Shown piece after piece: positions 28,117 through 38,129 of a DNA stretch of 64,000 bases. Within the stretch, counting starts at the first letter, position 1. Every line of letters starts with the position of its first letter. Position numbers and translations under genes: made by a program. This DNA is from Fidelibacterota bacterium (GTDB lineage: Bacteria > Fidelibacterota > Marinisomatia > SCGC-AAA003-L08 > GCA-2689995). Below the pieces are notes generated by a model. It was not told the origin of the DNA and did no database searches. It saw nothing but the letters and a program-made list of their open reading frames with translations. The stretch spans positions 1-64,000 of the forward strand of contig JACNKR010000048.1 of assembly GCA_014381925.1 (NCBI GenBank). Direction: 5' to 3'.

Positions 28117-29664
28117 ATGAAAAGATTTTTTTATATATTGTTGTTTATTGGAGGTTTTATATCTCAGGTAGGTGCTGTTGGTGAGGCTGGAGCTATTTTC
28201 TTATTGATAACACCAGGAGCAGGTCCTGCCGGCACAGGTGAAGCTCAAGTTGCAAAAGCTGACGATGCGTATGCTTCTTATTTTAATCCTGCAGGATTAG
28301 CCTTTTTAAATGGTTCAGAAATGTCACTTATGCATGTTAATTGGTTACCTAATCTTGCAGATGATTTATATTATGAGTATTTAGGAGGTAGGACTTATAT
28401 TGAAAATTTAGGTACTATTGGAGGACATTTTATTTTCCTAAACTTAGGTGAGCAAACAAGAACAGATGAGTTTGGTAACATATTAAATAAATTTACAAGT
28501 AATATGTGGGCTTTGACTGCTAATTTTTCAACGATGCTATCCGAAAACTCAGGAATAGGATTAGGAATGAAAGTTTTTCAACAAAATTTAATTTCGGGCG
28601 GAACTGCAGCCGAAGCTGGAAATGGAAAATCAACAGATTTTGCATTTGATTTAGGTTATTTACTTAAATTAAATCGTTTTAATTTTGGATTTGCAATTTC
28701 AAATATTGGACCTAAAATTTCATTTATTGATGTAAATCAAGCAGACCCTGCTCCAACAAATTTAAGAATTGGATTTCAAGCTGAATTATATAATAATAAT
28801 TATAATAAGGTTAACTTATTGTTTGATGTGAATAAGTTATTAGTTGCTTCATATCCTGATATGGATTGGGATGGAGATGGTCTTGTTGGAGGATATGATG
28901 AAGCGGGAGATTTAGGTACATTGGGTGGAGAAGATTATGGTTTTAATCAAAATGGACAAATAGAATACTCACATTCAGATCCATGGTATTTTGCCATTAT
29001 TACTTCGTGGTTAGATGATTGGTTTTTAGGAGGAGATCGAGATTTAATTAGACAAGGTGCAAGTTCAGAATTACTTGATCATAAAATTGGTGGATGGGAA
29101 TTTTTTAATGGCGAATGTAATTCTAATTTTACATCAATATCTACATCAAATAATAATATGTGTAATGAACCGGACTCACCTGAATTTGACCCATATATTG
29201 AATTAGACGATGTAGTAACAGAAGTTTATGACGATGAATTGAAACAAAATTTTTATCCTGAGCTTTTTGAACATGAACCATATTATGATAGTAATGAAAA
29301 TAATATTTATGATGAAGGTATTGATGTATTATTAAATGATTTAAATGATAACGGAGAATGGGACTCGTTTGAAGATTCTAAGTATAATGAGTTTGGTCAA
29401 GTTGAAAAAGGAAAAGGTGATGAACGATCAATTAAAACTGAATTTGTTGAAAGTGTATATAATATTGGATTAGAATATTGGTATAGTGAAAATTTTGCAG
29501 TTAGGGCAGGTTATATACATGATCAAGAAGGTGACATAAAAGTTCCAACAATGGGTGCAGGACTTCGATTTGGTGGTTATGGATTTGATTTTGGATATAC
29601 AGGTGGTGCAGAAGGCCACCCTCGCTCTAACACAATGTTCTTTTCTATAAATATGGAACTTTAA
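28117..29664 (+). CDS. PorV/PorQ-family outer-membrane protein
   Basis: The 515-residue product has a signal peptide (MKRFFYILLFIGGFISQVGA) and the PorV/PorQ opening PGAGPAGTGEAQVAKADDAYASYFNPAGLAF, then a FadL-like barrel ending in a typical C-terminal strand (MFFSINMEL). PorV shuttles T9SS cargo at the outer membrane, and a T9SS cargo gene follows 7 bases on. A central Asp/Asn-rich insert (NENNIYDEG, NDNGEWDSFED at about 395-430) repeats the NGxWD motif of the lipoprotein at 17847. I chose the ATG at 28117, not the in-frame GTG at 28084, because the signal peptide starts there and AGGGG precedes it. Confidence 0.82.
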   Translation: MKRFFYILLFIGGFISQVGAVGEAGAIFLLITPGAGPAGTGEAQVAKADDAYASYFNPAGLAFLNGSEMSLMHVNWLPNLADDLYYEYLGGRTYIENLGTIGGHFIFLNLGEQTRTDEFGNILNKFTSNMWALTANFSTMLSENSGIGLGMKVFQQNLISGGTAAEAGNGKSTDFAFDLGYLLKLNRFNFGFAISNIGPKISFIDVNQADPAPTNLRIGFQAELYNNNYNKVNLLFDVNKLLVASYPDMDWDGDGLVGGYDEAGDLGTLGGEDYGFNQNGQIEYSHSDPWYFAIITSWLDDWFLGGDRDLIRQGASSELLDHKIGGWEFFNGECNSNFTSISTSNNNMCNEPDSPEFDPYIELDDVVTEVYDDELKQNFYPELFEHEPYYDSNENNIYDEGIDVLLNDLNDNGEWDSFEDSKYNEFGQVEKGKGDERSIKTEFVESVYNIGLEYWYSENFAVRAGYIHDQEGDIKVPTMGAGLRFGGYGFDFGYTGGAEGHPRSNTMFFSINMEL

Positions 29665-29671
29665 ACAAAAG

Positions 29672-32215
29672 TTGTCTATATATAATAAGTTTGTAATTTT
29701 AGCTACCCTCGCTTTCGGGGGTGGTTTGTTTTCTACACCTATTGTAAATTCAGTATTAAATGTTGAAAATACAGATATTCAGCTCTTAATTGGTTTAAGA
29801 ATTCAATTTCCTCAGTCTGAAATTGATAATAGTACAAGTGGTGATGAAACATTTTTTTTGAATGAAATTGATGAAAATATTTTAACAAGATGCGATGGTT
29901 TTTTTGTTGATTTACCCCCTCATAATCAATCTTATTTTCAATCTCAAATGAATGCTGTAAATAATTATTTTAATTCTGTTTCAAATGGGAATATCAATTT
30001 TGATATTGAAATGACTGAAAATATTTTAACTGCAAATGAAGGAATGGCATATTATGCAAGTTCTGATACAACTTTAGGTGATTTATTTATTGAAGGAATA
30101 AATGGATTTAATTCAGAAATTGAATCAATAGTATTAAATTATTTTTCTGATTTAGAAATGGGTTTGGAACAAACTTTAATTGTTTTATTTCATGCGGGAA
30201 TTGGTCAAGATTTTGCAGTTCCTTTTTTAGATCCAACTCCAAATGATCTAAGCAGTGCATATATTGAAGAAACAATGTTGAGAGTTTTACCTTCAATTTC
30301 AGAAATAAAAATAAAGAGGGGAGTTTTATTGCCTGAATCTCAAAATCATATTTATTATAATGTTATTGAATCTATTTTTAATGGAGAAGAAGATTTTTGC
30401 GATTATCAAATTGGTATGACGGGGATTTTTTCTTTTTTGGTTGGGTATGCACTAGGAATACCGCCCTTATATAATATTGAAACAGGTGATGCAGGCGTAG
30501 GTGTTTTTGGATTAATGGATCATGGGTCAAATAATGGAAGAGGTGTGATACCTGCCCCACCTACTGCATGGAGTCGAATTAATGCTGGTTGGGTTGAGCC
30601 AACATTATTAAATAAAAATGGTATTTATGAAATTTATTCACGAAATATAGAAGATAAGATTATGAAAATTCCTATTTCTAATGATGAATATTTTTTATTA
30701 GAGTTTAGAAATAACTTAGCTGTTGAAAGTGATAACTTAGAAGAAATTAGATTTCAAGAAGATTTTTCATATTTACATTGGTTTGATGTGTTAACTGATT
30801 CATTACCTGAATTAATAAATTTAACTGAAATGGGAATTATTGAATCTATTTCTAATTATGATTTAGGTTTGCCAGAAACCGGAGCCTTAATTTGGCATAT
30901 AAAAGAACCAAATTCTAGTTTAGATAGTATCAATATAGACCCTGAAAATAGACACATCCATTTGGAAGAAGCGGATGGTGCTATTGATATTGGTTATGAG
31001 AGTTTTAATCCCTTTTTTAATGAACATATTACAGGATGGGGTGCAGATATGTGGTTTCCACGAAATTCACAATGGGAATTAGCAAATCAAAATTTTGATG
31101 AAATTGAGTTTAGTGATTTAACATTTCCAAATACAAAAACTAATTCTGGAGTTAAAACAAATATTCGCATATCTGAAATTAATATATCTGATTCCACATT
31201 TAATTTTAAATTTCAAAAAACAAGTAACCTGAATTGGCTACAAATTGCAGAATATGGCTCTTACCCAATTGGTGCAACATCTAATTCTGTTATTATGAAA
31301 TCTGGAAATGACTTTTTTCAAATTTATTTATCTATTCCTGATACAATTAGTATAAATACAATAAATATAGATTTTACAGATGATTGTATCAATAACCCAT
31401 TTCAAATTATACAACCAGAAAACTCTGGGTATGAATGTATTTCTCAACCTCAAACTATAAATGGATATATTGAAAATCCAGATTTCCTAATTGAAATAGA
31501 TAATGCATCGGCTGTTGGTGATATAGATTTAGATGGTTTAGATGAAATTTTTTATTTTGAAAATGGAAAATTATATTGTGAAAATGAAAATGGTACATTC
31601 TGTAATGGGTTTCCAATTTCTGGTAATTTCACAGAGTCATTACTAATAGCAAATATTATAGATGATGAATTCCCAGAGATTATTTTAAAAGAGGGATATG
31701 ATTTAAAAATTATATCTCATCTCGGTATAGAATTATTTAGTGAATCTTCATTAACAAATGTAATGCCAATTATTGTGCCAAATTGGGATGGTGAATTAGC
31801 AGGATTAGTTGATGGTACTCAAATTTTTACTTTTGAATACGATGAACAACATAGCTATTGGATTACAAAATTTGGAACAATAAATGGAGATTCGAAATCT
31901 TCAGGTTTTCATTTTTCACAAGAAGTTTCTTTTGATGGAATTGAGAAAAAGAAAGTATATAATTACCCAAACCCTGTTAGAGATGGTAAAACTACATTCA
32001 GATTTTTTAATTACGGTGCAAGTTCTGTAAAAATAACGATTTTTAATTCAGCGGGGCAATTTATAGAATCATTTGAAAAAAATGATTTAACATATAATGA
32101 ATATAATGAATATGAGTGGGAAACCGGTCGTTTAAATGTGGGGGTTTATCTTGCAGAAATTAAGCCGAATATTGGCAATGCACACCTAGTTCATGTTATG
32201 ATATTAAATAAATGA
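29672..32215 (+). CDS. M6-like pseudopeptidase with T9SS C-terminal sorting domain
   Basis: The 847-residue product begins at TTG with a signal peptide. Residues about 35-310 follow the M6 (immune inhibitor A-like) metallopeptidase pattern: VSNGNINFDIE, LFHAGIGQDF, then GIFSFLVGYALGIPPLY and VFGLMDHG. In active M6 enzymes the third block reads HExxH...LGLPDLY; here the zinc positions are Phe255, Leu256 and Tyr259, so no catalytic site remains. Residues 620-650 contain an Asp-rich VCBS/FG-GAP-like piece (GDIDLDGLDE). Residues about 770-847 are a T9SS type A sorting domain (YNYPNPVRDGKTTFRFFN, then SGVY-like NVGVYLAEI and a basic end). Likely secreted scaffold or binding protein. It overlaps the next gene by four bases. 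Confidence 0.82.
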   Translation: MSIYNKFVILATLAFGGGLFSTPIVNSVLNVENTDIQLLIGLRIQFPQSEIDNSTSGDETFFLNEIDENILTRCDGFFVDLPPHNQSYFQSQMNAVNNYFNSVSNGNINFDIEMTENILTANEGMAYYASSDTTLGDLFIEGINGFNSEIESIVLNYFSDLEMGLEQTLIVLFHAGIGQDFAVPFLDPTPNDLSSAYIEETMLRVLPSISEIKIKRGVLLPESQNHIYYNVIESIFNGEEDFCDYQIGMTGIFSFLVGYALGIPPLYNIETGDAGVGVFGLMDHGSNNGRGVIPAPPTAWSRINAGWVEPTLLNKNGIYEIYSRNIEDKIMKIPISNDEYFLLEFRNNLAVESDNLEEIRFQEDFSYLHWFDVLTDSLPELINLTEMGIIESISNYDLGLPETGALIWHIKEPNSSLDSINIDPENRHIHLEEADGAIDIGYESFNPFFNEHITGWGADMWFPRNSQWELANQNFDEIEFSDLTFPNTKTNSGVKTNIRISEINISDSTFNFKFQKTSNLNWLQIAEYGSYPIGATSNSVIMKSGNDFFQIYLSIPDTISINTINIDFTDDCINNPFQIIQPENSGYECISQPQTINGYIENPDFLIEIDNASAVGDIDLDGLDEIFYFENGKLYCENENGTFCNGFPISGNFTESLLIANIIDDEFPEIILKEGYDLKIISHLGIELFSESSLTNVMPIIVPNWDGELAGLVDGTQIFTFEYDEQHSYWITKFGTINGDSKSSGFHFSQEVSFDGIEKKKVYNYPNPVRDGKTTFRFFNYGASSVKITIFNSAGQFIESFEKNDLTYNEYNEYEWETGRLNVGVYLAEIKPNIGNAHLVHVMILNK

Positions 32216-35184
32216 AAAAATATTTAACTCAATATTTTATTTATATATTTTTAATTTCTGGATTATTTTGCCAGTCTTTATATAATCACCCCGAATTAAA
32301 CTGGCATTCTTTTGAAACTGAACATTTTATATTTCATTTTCATGATGAAACTGAAAATTCAGCTAGAGAAGCGGCCACCGTAGCAGAATATATTTATCAG
32401 CCAATTACAACCCTTTATGACTATGAGCCACCGGAAAAAACACAAATAATTATTAAAGACACCGATGATTATGCCAATGGAGCTGCATATTCGTTTGATA
32501 ATAAAATTGAAATTTGGGCAACTCCACTAGCCTTTGATTTAAGAGGTGCACATCGATGGTTGCAAAATGTAATTACTCATGAGTTTACTCATATTATTCA
32601 AATTCAATCATCCGTTAAATTTTCATTAAATGTACCGGGTGGTTTTTTTCAATTTATTGGTTATGAAAAAGAAAAAAGAGATGATGTATTATATGGTTAT
32701 CCTGATCGAATAGTATCATACCCCTTACCCGGGATTATAATTCCACCTTGGTTGGCTGAAGGTACAGCTCAATTTATGTACCCAGGAGCTAACTTTGACT
32801 TTTTAGATTCTCATCGTGATATGATTATACGAGATAGAGTTTTGAACAATAATCTTCTTACTTTTTCACAAATGAATTCATTTGGTAAAAGAGGAATTGG
32901 CAATGAATCAACTTATAATCAAGGCTTTTCATTTATTTTATGGCTGGCAAAGAATTATGGAAATGATATTAATAAGAGAATATCAAAAGAGATTTCAAAT
33001 CCATTTCAGTTTTCGATTTCAAATGCATTAAAAAAAGCAACGGGTATTTCTGGAAAAGAACTTTATAGTTCATGGGCAAATGATATTTCTATAGATTATT
33101 TAAAGAAAACAGAAAAAATAAAACGAAATGAAATTAAAGGTGAAATAATAGAAGACGATGGAGGGGTAAATTTATATCCCGTTTGGAGCCCTAATAATAA
33201 AAACTTCGCCTTTTTAAGTAATCGAAAACATGATTATTTTTCTCAAACAGATTTATATATATATAATTTTGAAACAGATAAATCAATAAAAATTGCAAGT
33301 AGAGTTGAATCTAAACCTACTTGGATAAATAATAGTCATATCCTTTATTCTCGTCGCTCGAAGAAAAATGATAATGGTTCTACTTTTTTTGATTTATATA
33401 AATATGATTTAAACTTAAAAGAAGAAACTCAATTAACAATTAGTGGTCGTTTTACAAGTCCATTAGTATTAAAAGGGAAGGATAAATTTATAGCATTTAA
33501 AACAAGTGATGGTTCAACAAATATATATTTATCAGATGTTAATCATGTAGATCTTCAGCCAATAACTCAAATTGATAATGGTTTAGTTCTTTTTTCAGCG
33601 ACTTATAATTCTATTGAAAATATTTTAATTTTAGATGGGAATTCATTACATGGTCGGCAGTTATATTCATTGGATATGGAAAATTATAAATTAGAAATAA
33701 TTACAAATTCAAATTGGGATTCCCGAAACCCAAATTATCAAAATGGACAATTATGTTATTCTGAAGATAAATCGGGGATTTATAATTTAATATGTGAGTT
33801 TAATGATAATAAGAATTATATCTCAAATGTTTTAGGTGGTGCTTTTATGCCAGATGTGAACAATAAAGGTGAAGTATTATTTAGCCTTTATAAAAATGGT
33901 GAGTATGAAATTGCAATATTGAAAGAAAAAAACTATATCAATAAAAATTATGTGGGATATTCTGAAAATAATTTTGAAAATCGTCCTCATTCCATTTTAA
34001 TTTCAGAAAAAAATAATACGGAGGCAACTGATTATAAAGATGGGATGTCTCGTCCTTTTATTTTACCTAAATTGATGATTGATTATAATACCGTAAAATA
34101 TGGTTTTTATTTATTTTCATCTGAATTTTTGAATCGAATGAATTTTATTGTAGGTGCATCATTAAATTCAATTAAAGATAAAGACCTATTTGCAATTTTT
34201 GAATATAAAAAATGGAAATATACATTTTATATGAATTTTTTTGGAATTCAAAGACATAAAAATAATATGGATTATAAGTTTTTTGATTTATATACAGGTA
34301 GATCAGATTTAAAATTTACAATTTTTGCAACAGATTTAGGTACAAAATTTCCTTATAAAAATCATTTAATAGACTTAAAATATTCATACCAAAAATATAG
34401 AGCAAACCAACGGTGGACATTTATTGAAGGATCTGGAATAAATGAATATCCAGCAGGGTATGGGTATGATTATTATCGAAATCATTCTCTTTCTTTAACT
34501 GGAAAATTTTCAACTAAAAAAACACAATTTTTAGGAAATATGTTACCTCAAAATGGATATGATTTAAATTACAAAATTATGTTTGATCATAATTTATTTT
34601 TAAATGGATTTAAGGAAGATCAATTACAGACGGAGATTTTTTCTCCCGAACATACTTTTAGAACTGAAGTTAAATTTCATAAGTATAAATTATTATCTGA
34701 AAAATTAAATATTAGTGGTGCATTTAAGAGTCAAATTGGAGTTGTGAGTAATCAAAACATCGATGATTTCTTTTATTATTTTAATGGAGGGTTAGCAGGT
34801 TTAAAAGGATATACTTATTATGATACAACATTATATGGTCCTAATATGATGTTATTATCTACCGTAGTTAGAAAACCTGTATTTACAGAAAAAAGTATTG
34901 TGATTGGCCCAGTAAATTTACAGAATTTATCTATAGGGATTATTGGACAATATGGTGGTGGATATAGCTATAAAATGAATGAAATTATTACTGGTAAACC
35001 AAAAAATTGGTTCTCTGATGTGAATTTTGGCGAATCTATAGGATGTGAATTAAGATTGGCAGGTTTCTCATTTTATTCATATCCAACGACATTTTCGTAT
35101 GAAATCCATTATCCTTTAGCAAATGATTATGAAAATCCTCAACCTAAACATTATTTTACAATTTTATTTGATTTTCAGGAGTAA
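32212..35184 (+). CDS. Secreted gluzincin-type metallopeptidase with propeller repeats and C-terminal barrel
   Basis: The 990-residue product has a signal peptide (cleavage near GLFCQ) and a peptidase-MA-like domain with His123-Glu124-x2-His127 (HEFTH) and the downstream Glu183 in WLAEGTAQ, the zinc-ligand arrangement of gluzincins. TolB/PD40-type propeller repeats (GGVNLYPVWSPNNKNFAFLSN and similar) occupy about 300-580. The rest (about 620-990) has the alternating strands of a surface-antigen-like outer-membrane barrel. A cell-surface protease or protein-processing role is inferred. Translation is coupled to the dead M6-like protein upstream. Confidence 0.8.
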   Translation: MKKYLTQYFIYIFLISGLFCQSLYNHPELNWHSFETEHFIFHFHDETENSAREAATVAEYIYQPITTLYDYEPPEKTQIIIKDTDDYANGAAYSFDNKIEIWATPLAFDLRGAHRWLQNVITHEFTHIIQIQSSVKFSLNVPGGFFQFIGYEKEKRDDVLYGYPDRIVSYPLPGIIIPPWLAEGTAQFMYPGANFDFLDSHRDMIIRDRVLNNNLLTFSQMNSFGKRGIGNESTYNQGFSFILWLAKNYGNDINKRISKEISNPFQFSISNALKKATGISGKELYSSWANDISIDYLKKTEKIKRNEIKGEIIEDDGGVNLYPVWSPNNKNFAFLSNRKHDYFSQTDLYIYNFETDKSIKIASRVESKPTWINNSHILYSRRSKKNDNGSTFFDLYKYDLNLKEETQLTISGRFTSPLVLKGKDKFIAFKTSDGSTNIYLSDVNHVDLQPITQIDNGLVLFSATYNSIENILILDGNSLHGRQLYSLDMENYKLEIITNSNWDSRNPNYQNGQLCYSEDKSGIYNLICEFNDNKNYISNVLGGAFMPDVNNKGEVLFSLYKNGEYEIAILKEKNYINKNYVGYSENNFENRPHSILISEKNNTEATDYKDGMSRPFILPKLMIDYNTVKYGFYLFSSEFLNRMNFIVGASLNSIKDKDLFAIFEYKKWKYTFYMNFFGIQRHKNNMDYKFFDLYTGRSDLKFTIFATDLGTKFPYKNHLIDLKYSYQKYRANQRWTFIEGSGINEYPAGYGYDYYRNHSLSLTGKFSTKKTQFLGNMLPQNGYDLNYKIMFDHNLFLNGFKEDQLQTEIFSPEHTFRTEVKFHKYKLLSEKLNISGAFKSQIGVVSNQNIDDFFYYFNGGLAGLKGYTYYDTTLYGPNMMLLSTVVRKPVFTEKSIVIGPVNLQNLSIGIIGQYGGGYSYKMNEIITGKPKNWFSDVNFGESIGCELRLAGFSFYSYPTTFSYEIHYPLANDYENPQPKHYFTILFDFQE

Positions 35185-35191
35185 ATATAGA

Positions 35192-36532
35192 ATGATTAAA
35201 TTAATTAGTATTTTTATAGTTTTTATTGGATTTTTAACAAGTGAAATTATTCCACAAAATATTGAAAAACTTGAAATTTTAGGCGAAATTAAATCTATAA
35301 GTGATTCTAGCTCAACAAGTGATAGTATCAAAATTTCATTGTCTATAAATAAAGAGAAAAAATATAAATATCCAGGAAGAGCAATGTTATTATCAGGTTT
35401 AATTCCGGGCTTGGGTGAATTGTATTCTGGAAGTCCAGTCAAAGCATTTACTTTTGCAGGAATTGAAGCTGGTGCATGGTATTTCTGGAATAAACAACAA
35501 GATAAAATGCTTATTCAAGAACAGGCATATAAACGTTTTGCTGATGAACATTGGGATTTTGAACGATGGGTAAAGAATTATTATAATTATTATAATTTGC
35601 AGAATGAATTTTTAAATACATTTGAGTTTTATAAATTATTTTCAAATATTCCAAATGGTATTCCAACAATGTTTGGTAGCTATAATAGTAACTTTAATCA
35701 AATTGAAGAATGGGTTGATATAAATAATAATTCTATACAGGACGAAGGTGAAATAATTGAATGGAATTATACACATATAAATGATGGGTCTCATTCAATT
35801 GCATTTTATGATCCTCGTTATGATGAAATTAAAACATTTCCTAATGATCCTCCTAGTTTAGAAAGTAATGGATATTTTTATTGTTCTGATTTTGATAATA
35901 GTTCTAATAATTGTAATTCTTTTGAGTTATTACCTGAATTTGAAGAAGTACTTTCAGAAGTATATGTTCAAAAGAACTTACATTTTTATGAAAATATTGG
36001 TAAATATAATCAATTTTTTATGGGGTGGGATGATGCTCAATTAACAGTAACTTCATTTTCTTTATCCGATAATTTAGTAAATATTGGGGTGGATATTTCG
36101 AATTATGTGGTAACGGCAGATTCTATAATTGGTCCATTGAATAATCCGAGAATAAATATATCAGATAAATTTGAATATAATTCAAATACAGGTGATTTAG
36201 AGTTGGTAGAAAATTTAAACCCTAGTTTACAAAATTTTCAAATTATGTACACAAAAGCAAGTATATTTGATAATGAAGGATATATTGTTCCAAAATCTCC
36301 AAATAAATGGACTTACCGAGATTTAAGGGATGAATATAATAATATTGGAAAAATGGCAGGGTATGCAATGACTTCTGTTATGTTTAATCATGTTATTAGT
36401 ATGATTGATGCAGTAATTTCAACTAATATTTCTAATCGAAAAAGTCAACAATCTCGAGTTACCGCGGAACCTATTTTAGATTTAGAATCAAAATATGGTG
36501 TGGGTGGTATTCGATTAAATTATAGGTTTTAA
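35192..36532 (+). CDS. DUF5683-like envelope protein
   Basis: The 446-residue product starts at ATG 35192, with CAGGAG upstream and a hydrophobic leader (MIKLISIFIVFIGFLTS). An earlier in-frame ATG at 35123 lies inside the previous gene and would spoil the leader. Residues about 50-90 carry the P-G-R-A-x-L-x-S-x-L-x-PG-x-G-x-x-Y pattern (GRAMLLSGLIPGLGELYSG), which I associate with DUF5683. A long, Asn/Asp-rich region without recognised domains follows, then a conserved-looking C-terminus (YGVGGIRLNYRF) that could be a barrel strand. Function unknown. Confidence 0.68.
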   Translation: MIKLISIFIVFIGFLTSEIIPQNIEKLEILGEIKSISDSSSTSDSIKISLSINKEKKYKYPGRAMLLSGLIPGLGELYSGSPVKAFTFAGIEAGAWYFWNKQQDKMLIQEQAYKRFADEHWDFERWVKNYYNYYNLQNEFLNTFEFYKLFSNIPNGIPTMFGSYNSNFNQIEEWVDINNNSIQDEGEIIEWNYTHINDGSHSIAFYDPRYDEIKTFPNDPPSLESNGYFYCSDFDNSSNNCNSFELLPEFEEVLSEVYVQKNLHFYENIGKYNQFFMGWDDAQLTVTSFSLSDNLVNIGVDISNYVVTADSIIGPLNNPRINISDKFEYNSNTGDLELVENLNPSLQNFQIMYTKASIFDNEGYIVPKSPNKWTYRDLRDEYNNIGKMAGYAMTSVMFNHVISMIDAVISTNISNRKSQQSRVTAEPILDLESKYGVGGIRLNYRF

Positions 36533-36535
36533 TTT

Positions 36536-37318
36536 ATGATACAAAAGTTTATTCTTATTTCTTTATATATAATTTTAATGATGAATTGTGGTTCAAAATC
36601 AAGTTTATTAGATGAAAATATAGCTGAGCGATTTAATTTAGGAATGGAGTATTTTGAAAAAGAAAAATATTTAAAAGCAGAAATTGAATTTAATTATCTT
36701 ATTTTAAACAACCCTGGTTCAAAATTATCTTTAGATGCACAATATTATTTAGCCGAATCTATGTTTTATCAAGAAAAATATGATGAATCAATAGTAGAAT
36801 ATATGAGGTATAGTCGGTTTTCAGATGATCCAATTAAAATAGAAACTGCAGAATTTAAATCATGTAAAGCATCTTTTTTATTATCAAATAATTTTTTACA
36901 TGATTTAGGGTCTGCACCTGAACTAATGGATAAATTGCAAGTATTTATTGAGAAATTCCCAGAAAGTAATTATTTGTCTGATATAGAAGGTTTTTTTAGT
37001 GAAATCAGAGAAAGACTTGCGAAAAAAGAATATGAAGCAGGAAGACTTTATTTAAAAATAGAGGAATATGAATCTGCATTAATATATTTCAATGAAGTTA
37101 TAACATTATATTATGATACAAAATATGCAGATTTAGCGAGAATTGAAATTATATTTACCTTTTTATTACAACATAAATATGAAGATGCTATTTTACAATT
37201 ATCTATATTTGAGGATAAATTTATAGATGGTAATAATCAATTAATCGCTAAAACATTGATTAAAGATATGAGAGACGGTAATTTGACATTATCAAATTAC
37301 TATCGATTATATAAGTGA
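36536..37318 (+). CDS. bamD: BamD-like outer-membrane assembly lipoprotein
   Basis: The 260-residue product has lipobox MMNC (Cys18) and TPR-type helix pairs: AERFNLGMEYFEKEKYLKAE, LSLDAQYYLAESMFYQEKYDESI and a third pair later. Length and N-terminal lipid match BamD, the TPR lipoprotein of the BAM complex that inserts outer-membrane barrels. It overlaps nadD by four bases. A related YfiO/TPR lipoprotein of other function is possible. Confidence 0.78.
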   Translation: MIQKFILISLYIILMMNCGSKSSLLDENIAERFNLGMEYFEKEKYLKAEIEFNYLILNNPGSKLSLDAQYYLAESMFYQEKYDESIVEYMRYSRFSDDPIKIETAEFKSCKASFLLSNNFLHDLGSAPELMDKLQVFIEKFPESNYLSDIEGFFSEIRERLAKKEYEAGRLYLKIEEYESALIYFNEVITLYYDTKYADLARIEIIFTFLLQHKYEDAILQLSIFEDKFIDGNNQLIAKTLIKDMRDGNLTLSNYYRLYK

Positions 37319-37881
37319 AGTTGTATTTTTTGGGTGGATCGTTTAATCCACCGCATTTAGGCCATTTAAAGATTGCAGAGTTTTGTATAAAACAATGTGA
37401 TCTTTTTTTATTTATACCCACATATAAATCTCCATTTAAATTAAACCAAAAAATCGTTTCACCTTCTCATCGTTTAAATATGTTAAATTTATTAATACAA
37501 AAACATGAAAAAATTAAAGTAGATTCATTTGAAATTGAAAAAGAAGAGACCAGCTATACTTATAAAACAGTAGAATATATTAAAAATAAATATAATCCTT
37601 CTGAATTGGTAATGATAATTGGTGATGATCATTTGGAAGCTTTAAATAAATGGAAAAACATTGATTATATTTATAATAATTGTAAATTAATTTGTTTTAA
37701 TAGAAATAATATATACACCAAAAAGAATCTGGAAATCGAATTTATTAAATCTTTTAATTTCCCAATTTCATCATCCCAAATTCGAAATAATATTAAACAA
37801 AAAAATATTCGGGGAATAAAGAATTCCTTATCAAGTAAATTGGTTGACTATATTTTAAAAAATAAATTATATGAAAAATAA
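37315..37881 (+). CDS. nadD: Nicotinate-nucleotide adenylyltransferase
   Basis: The 188-residue enzyme makes deamido-NAD from NaMN and ATP. GGSFNPPHLGHL (7-18) holds the nucleotidyltransferase HxGH motif, and SSSQIRNNI near the end is the ISSTxIR motif. The GTG start overlaps the bamD stop by four bases. It ends this operon; 37882-38129 contains only AT-rich spacer with no supportable gene. Confidence 0.93.
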   Translation: MKLYFLGGSFNPPHLGHLKIAEFCIKQCDLFLFIPTYKSPFKLNQKIVSPSHRLNMLNLLIQKHEKIKVDSFEIEKEETSYTYKTVEYIKNKYNPSELVMIIGDDHLEALNKWKNIDYIYNNCKLICFNRNNIYTKKNLEIEFIKSFNFPISSSQIRNNIKQKNIRGIKNSLSSKLVDYILKNKLYEK

Positions 37882-38129
37882 AAATATGAGTAATACATAA
37901 ATTATTGTTTATCAATAGTTGTAAGGTGTATAAAATTAATAAGTTATTATATATATTAACAATGTATTCACAGTGAAAATAAAAATTTTCAGGATGATGT
38001 ATGTAAGGAGTGTAGAAATGATTATTTTGTATATTATGGCATATATAATATGAAATATTTATTTTGTAATTTTAATATCTCCGCGAATGAAGAAAAATCA
38101 TTTTATCAGTTTTGAAATATATTGAATTG

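Noticed and set aside
38018-38103. Short frames with an AAGGAG-like site in the spacer before the propeller regulator
   Set aside because: Products of only 11-21 residues without any recognisable feature; left as spacer.
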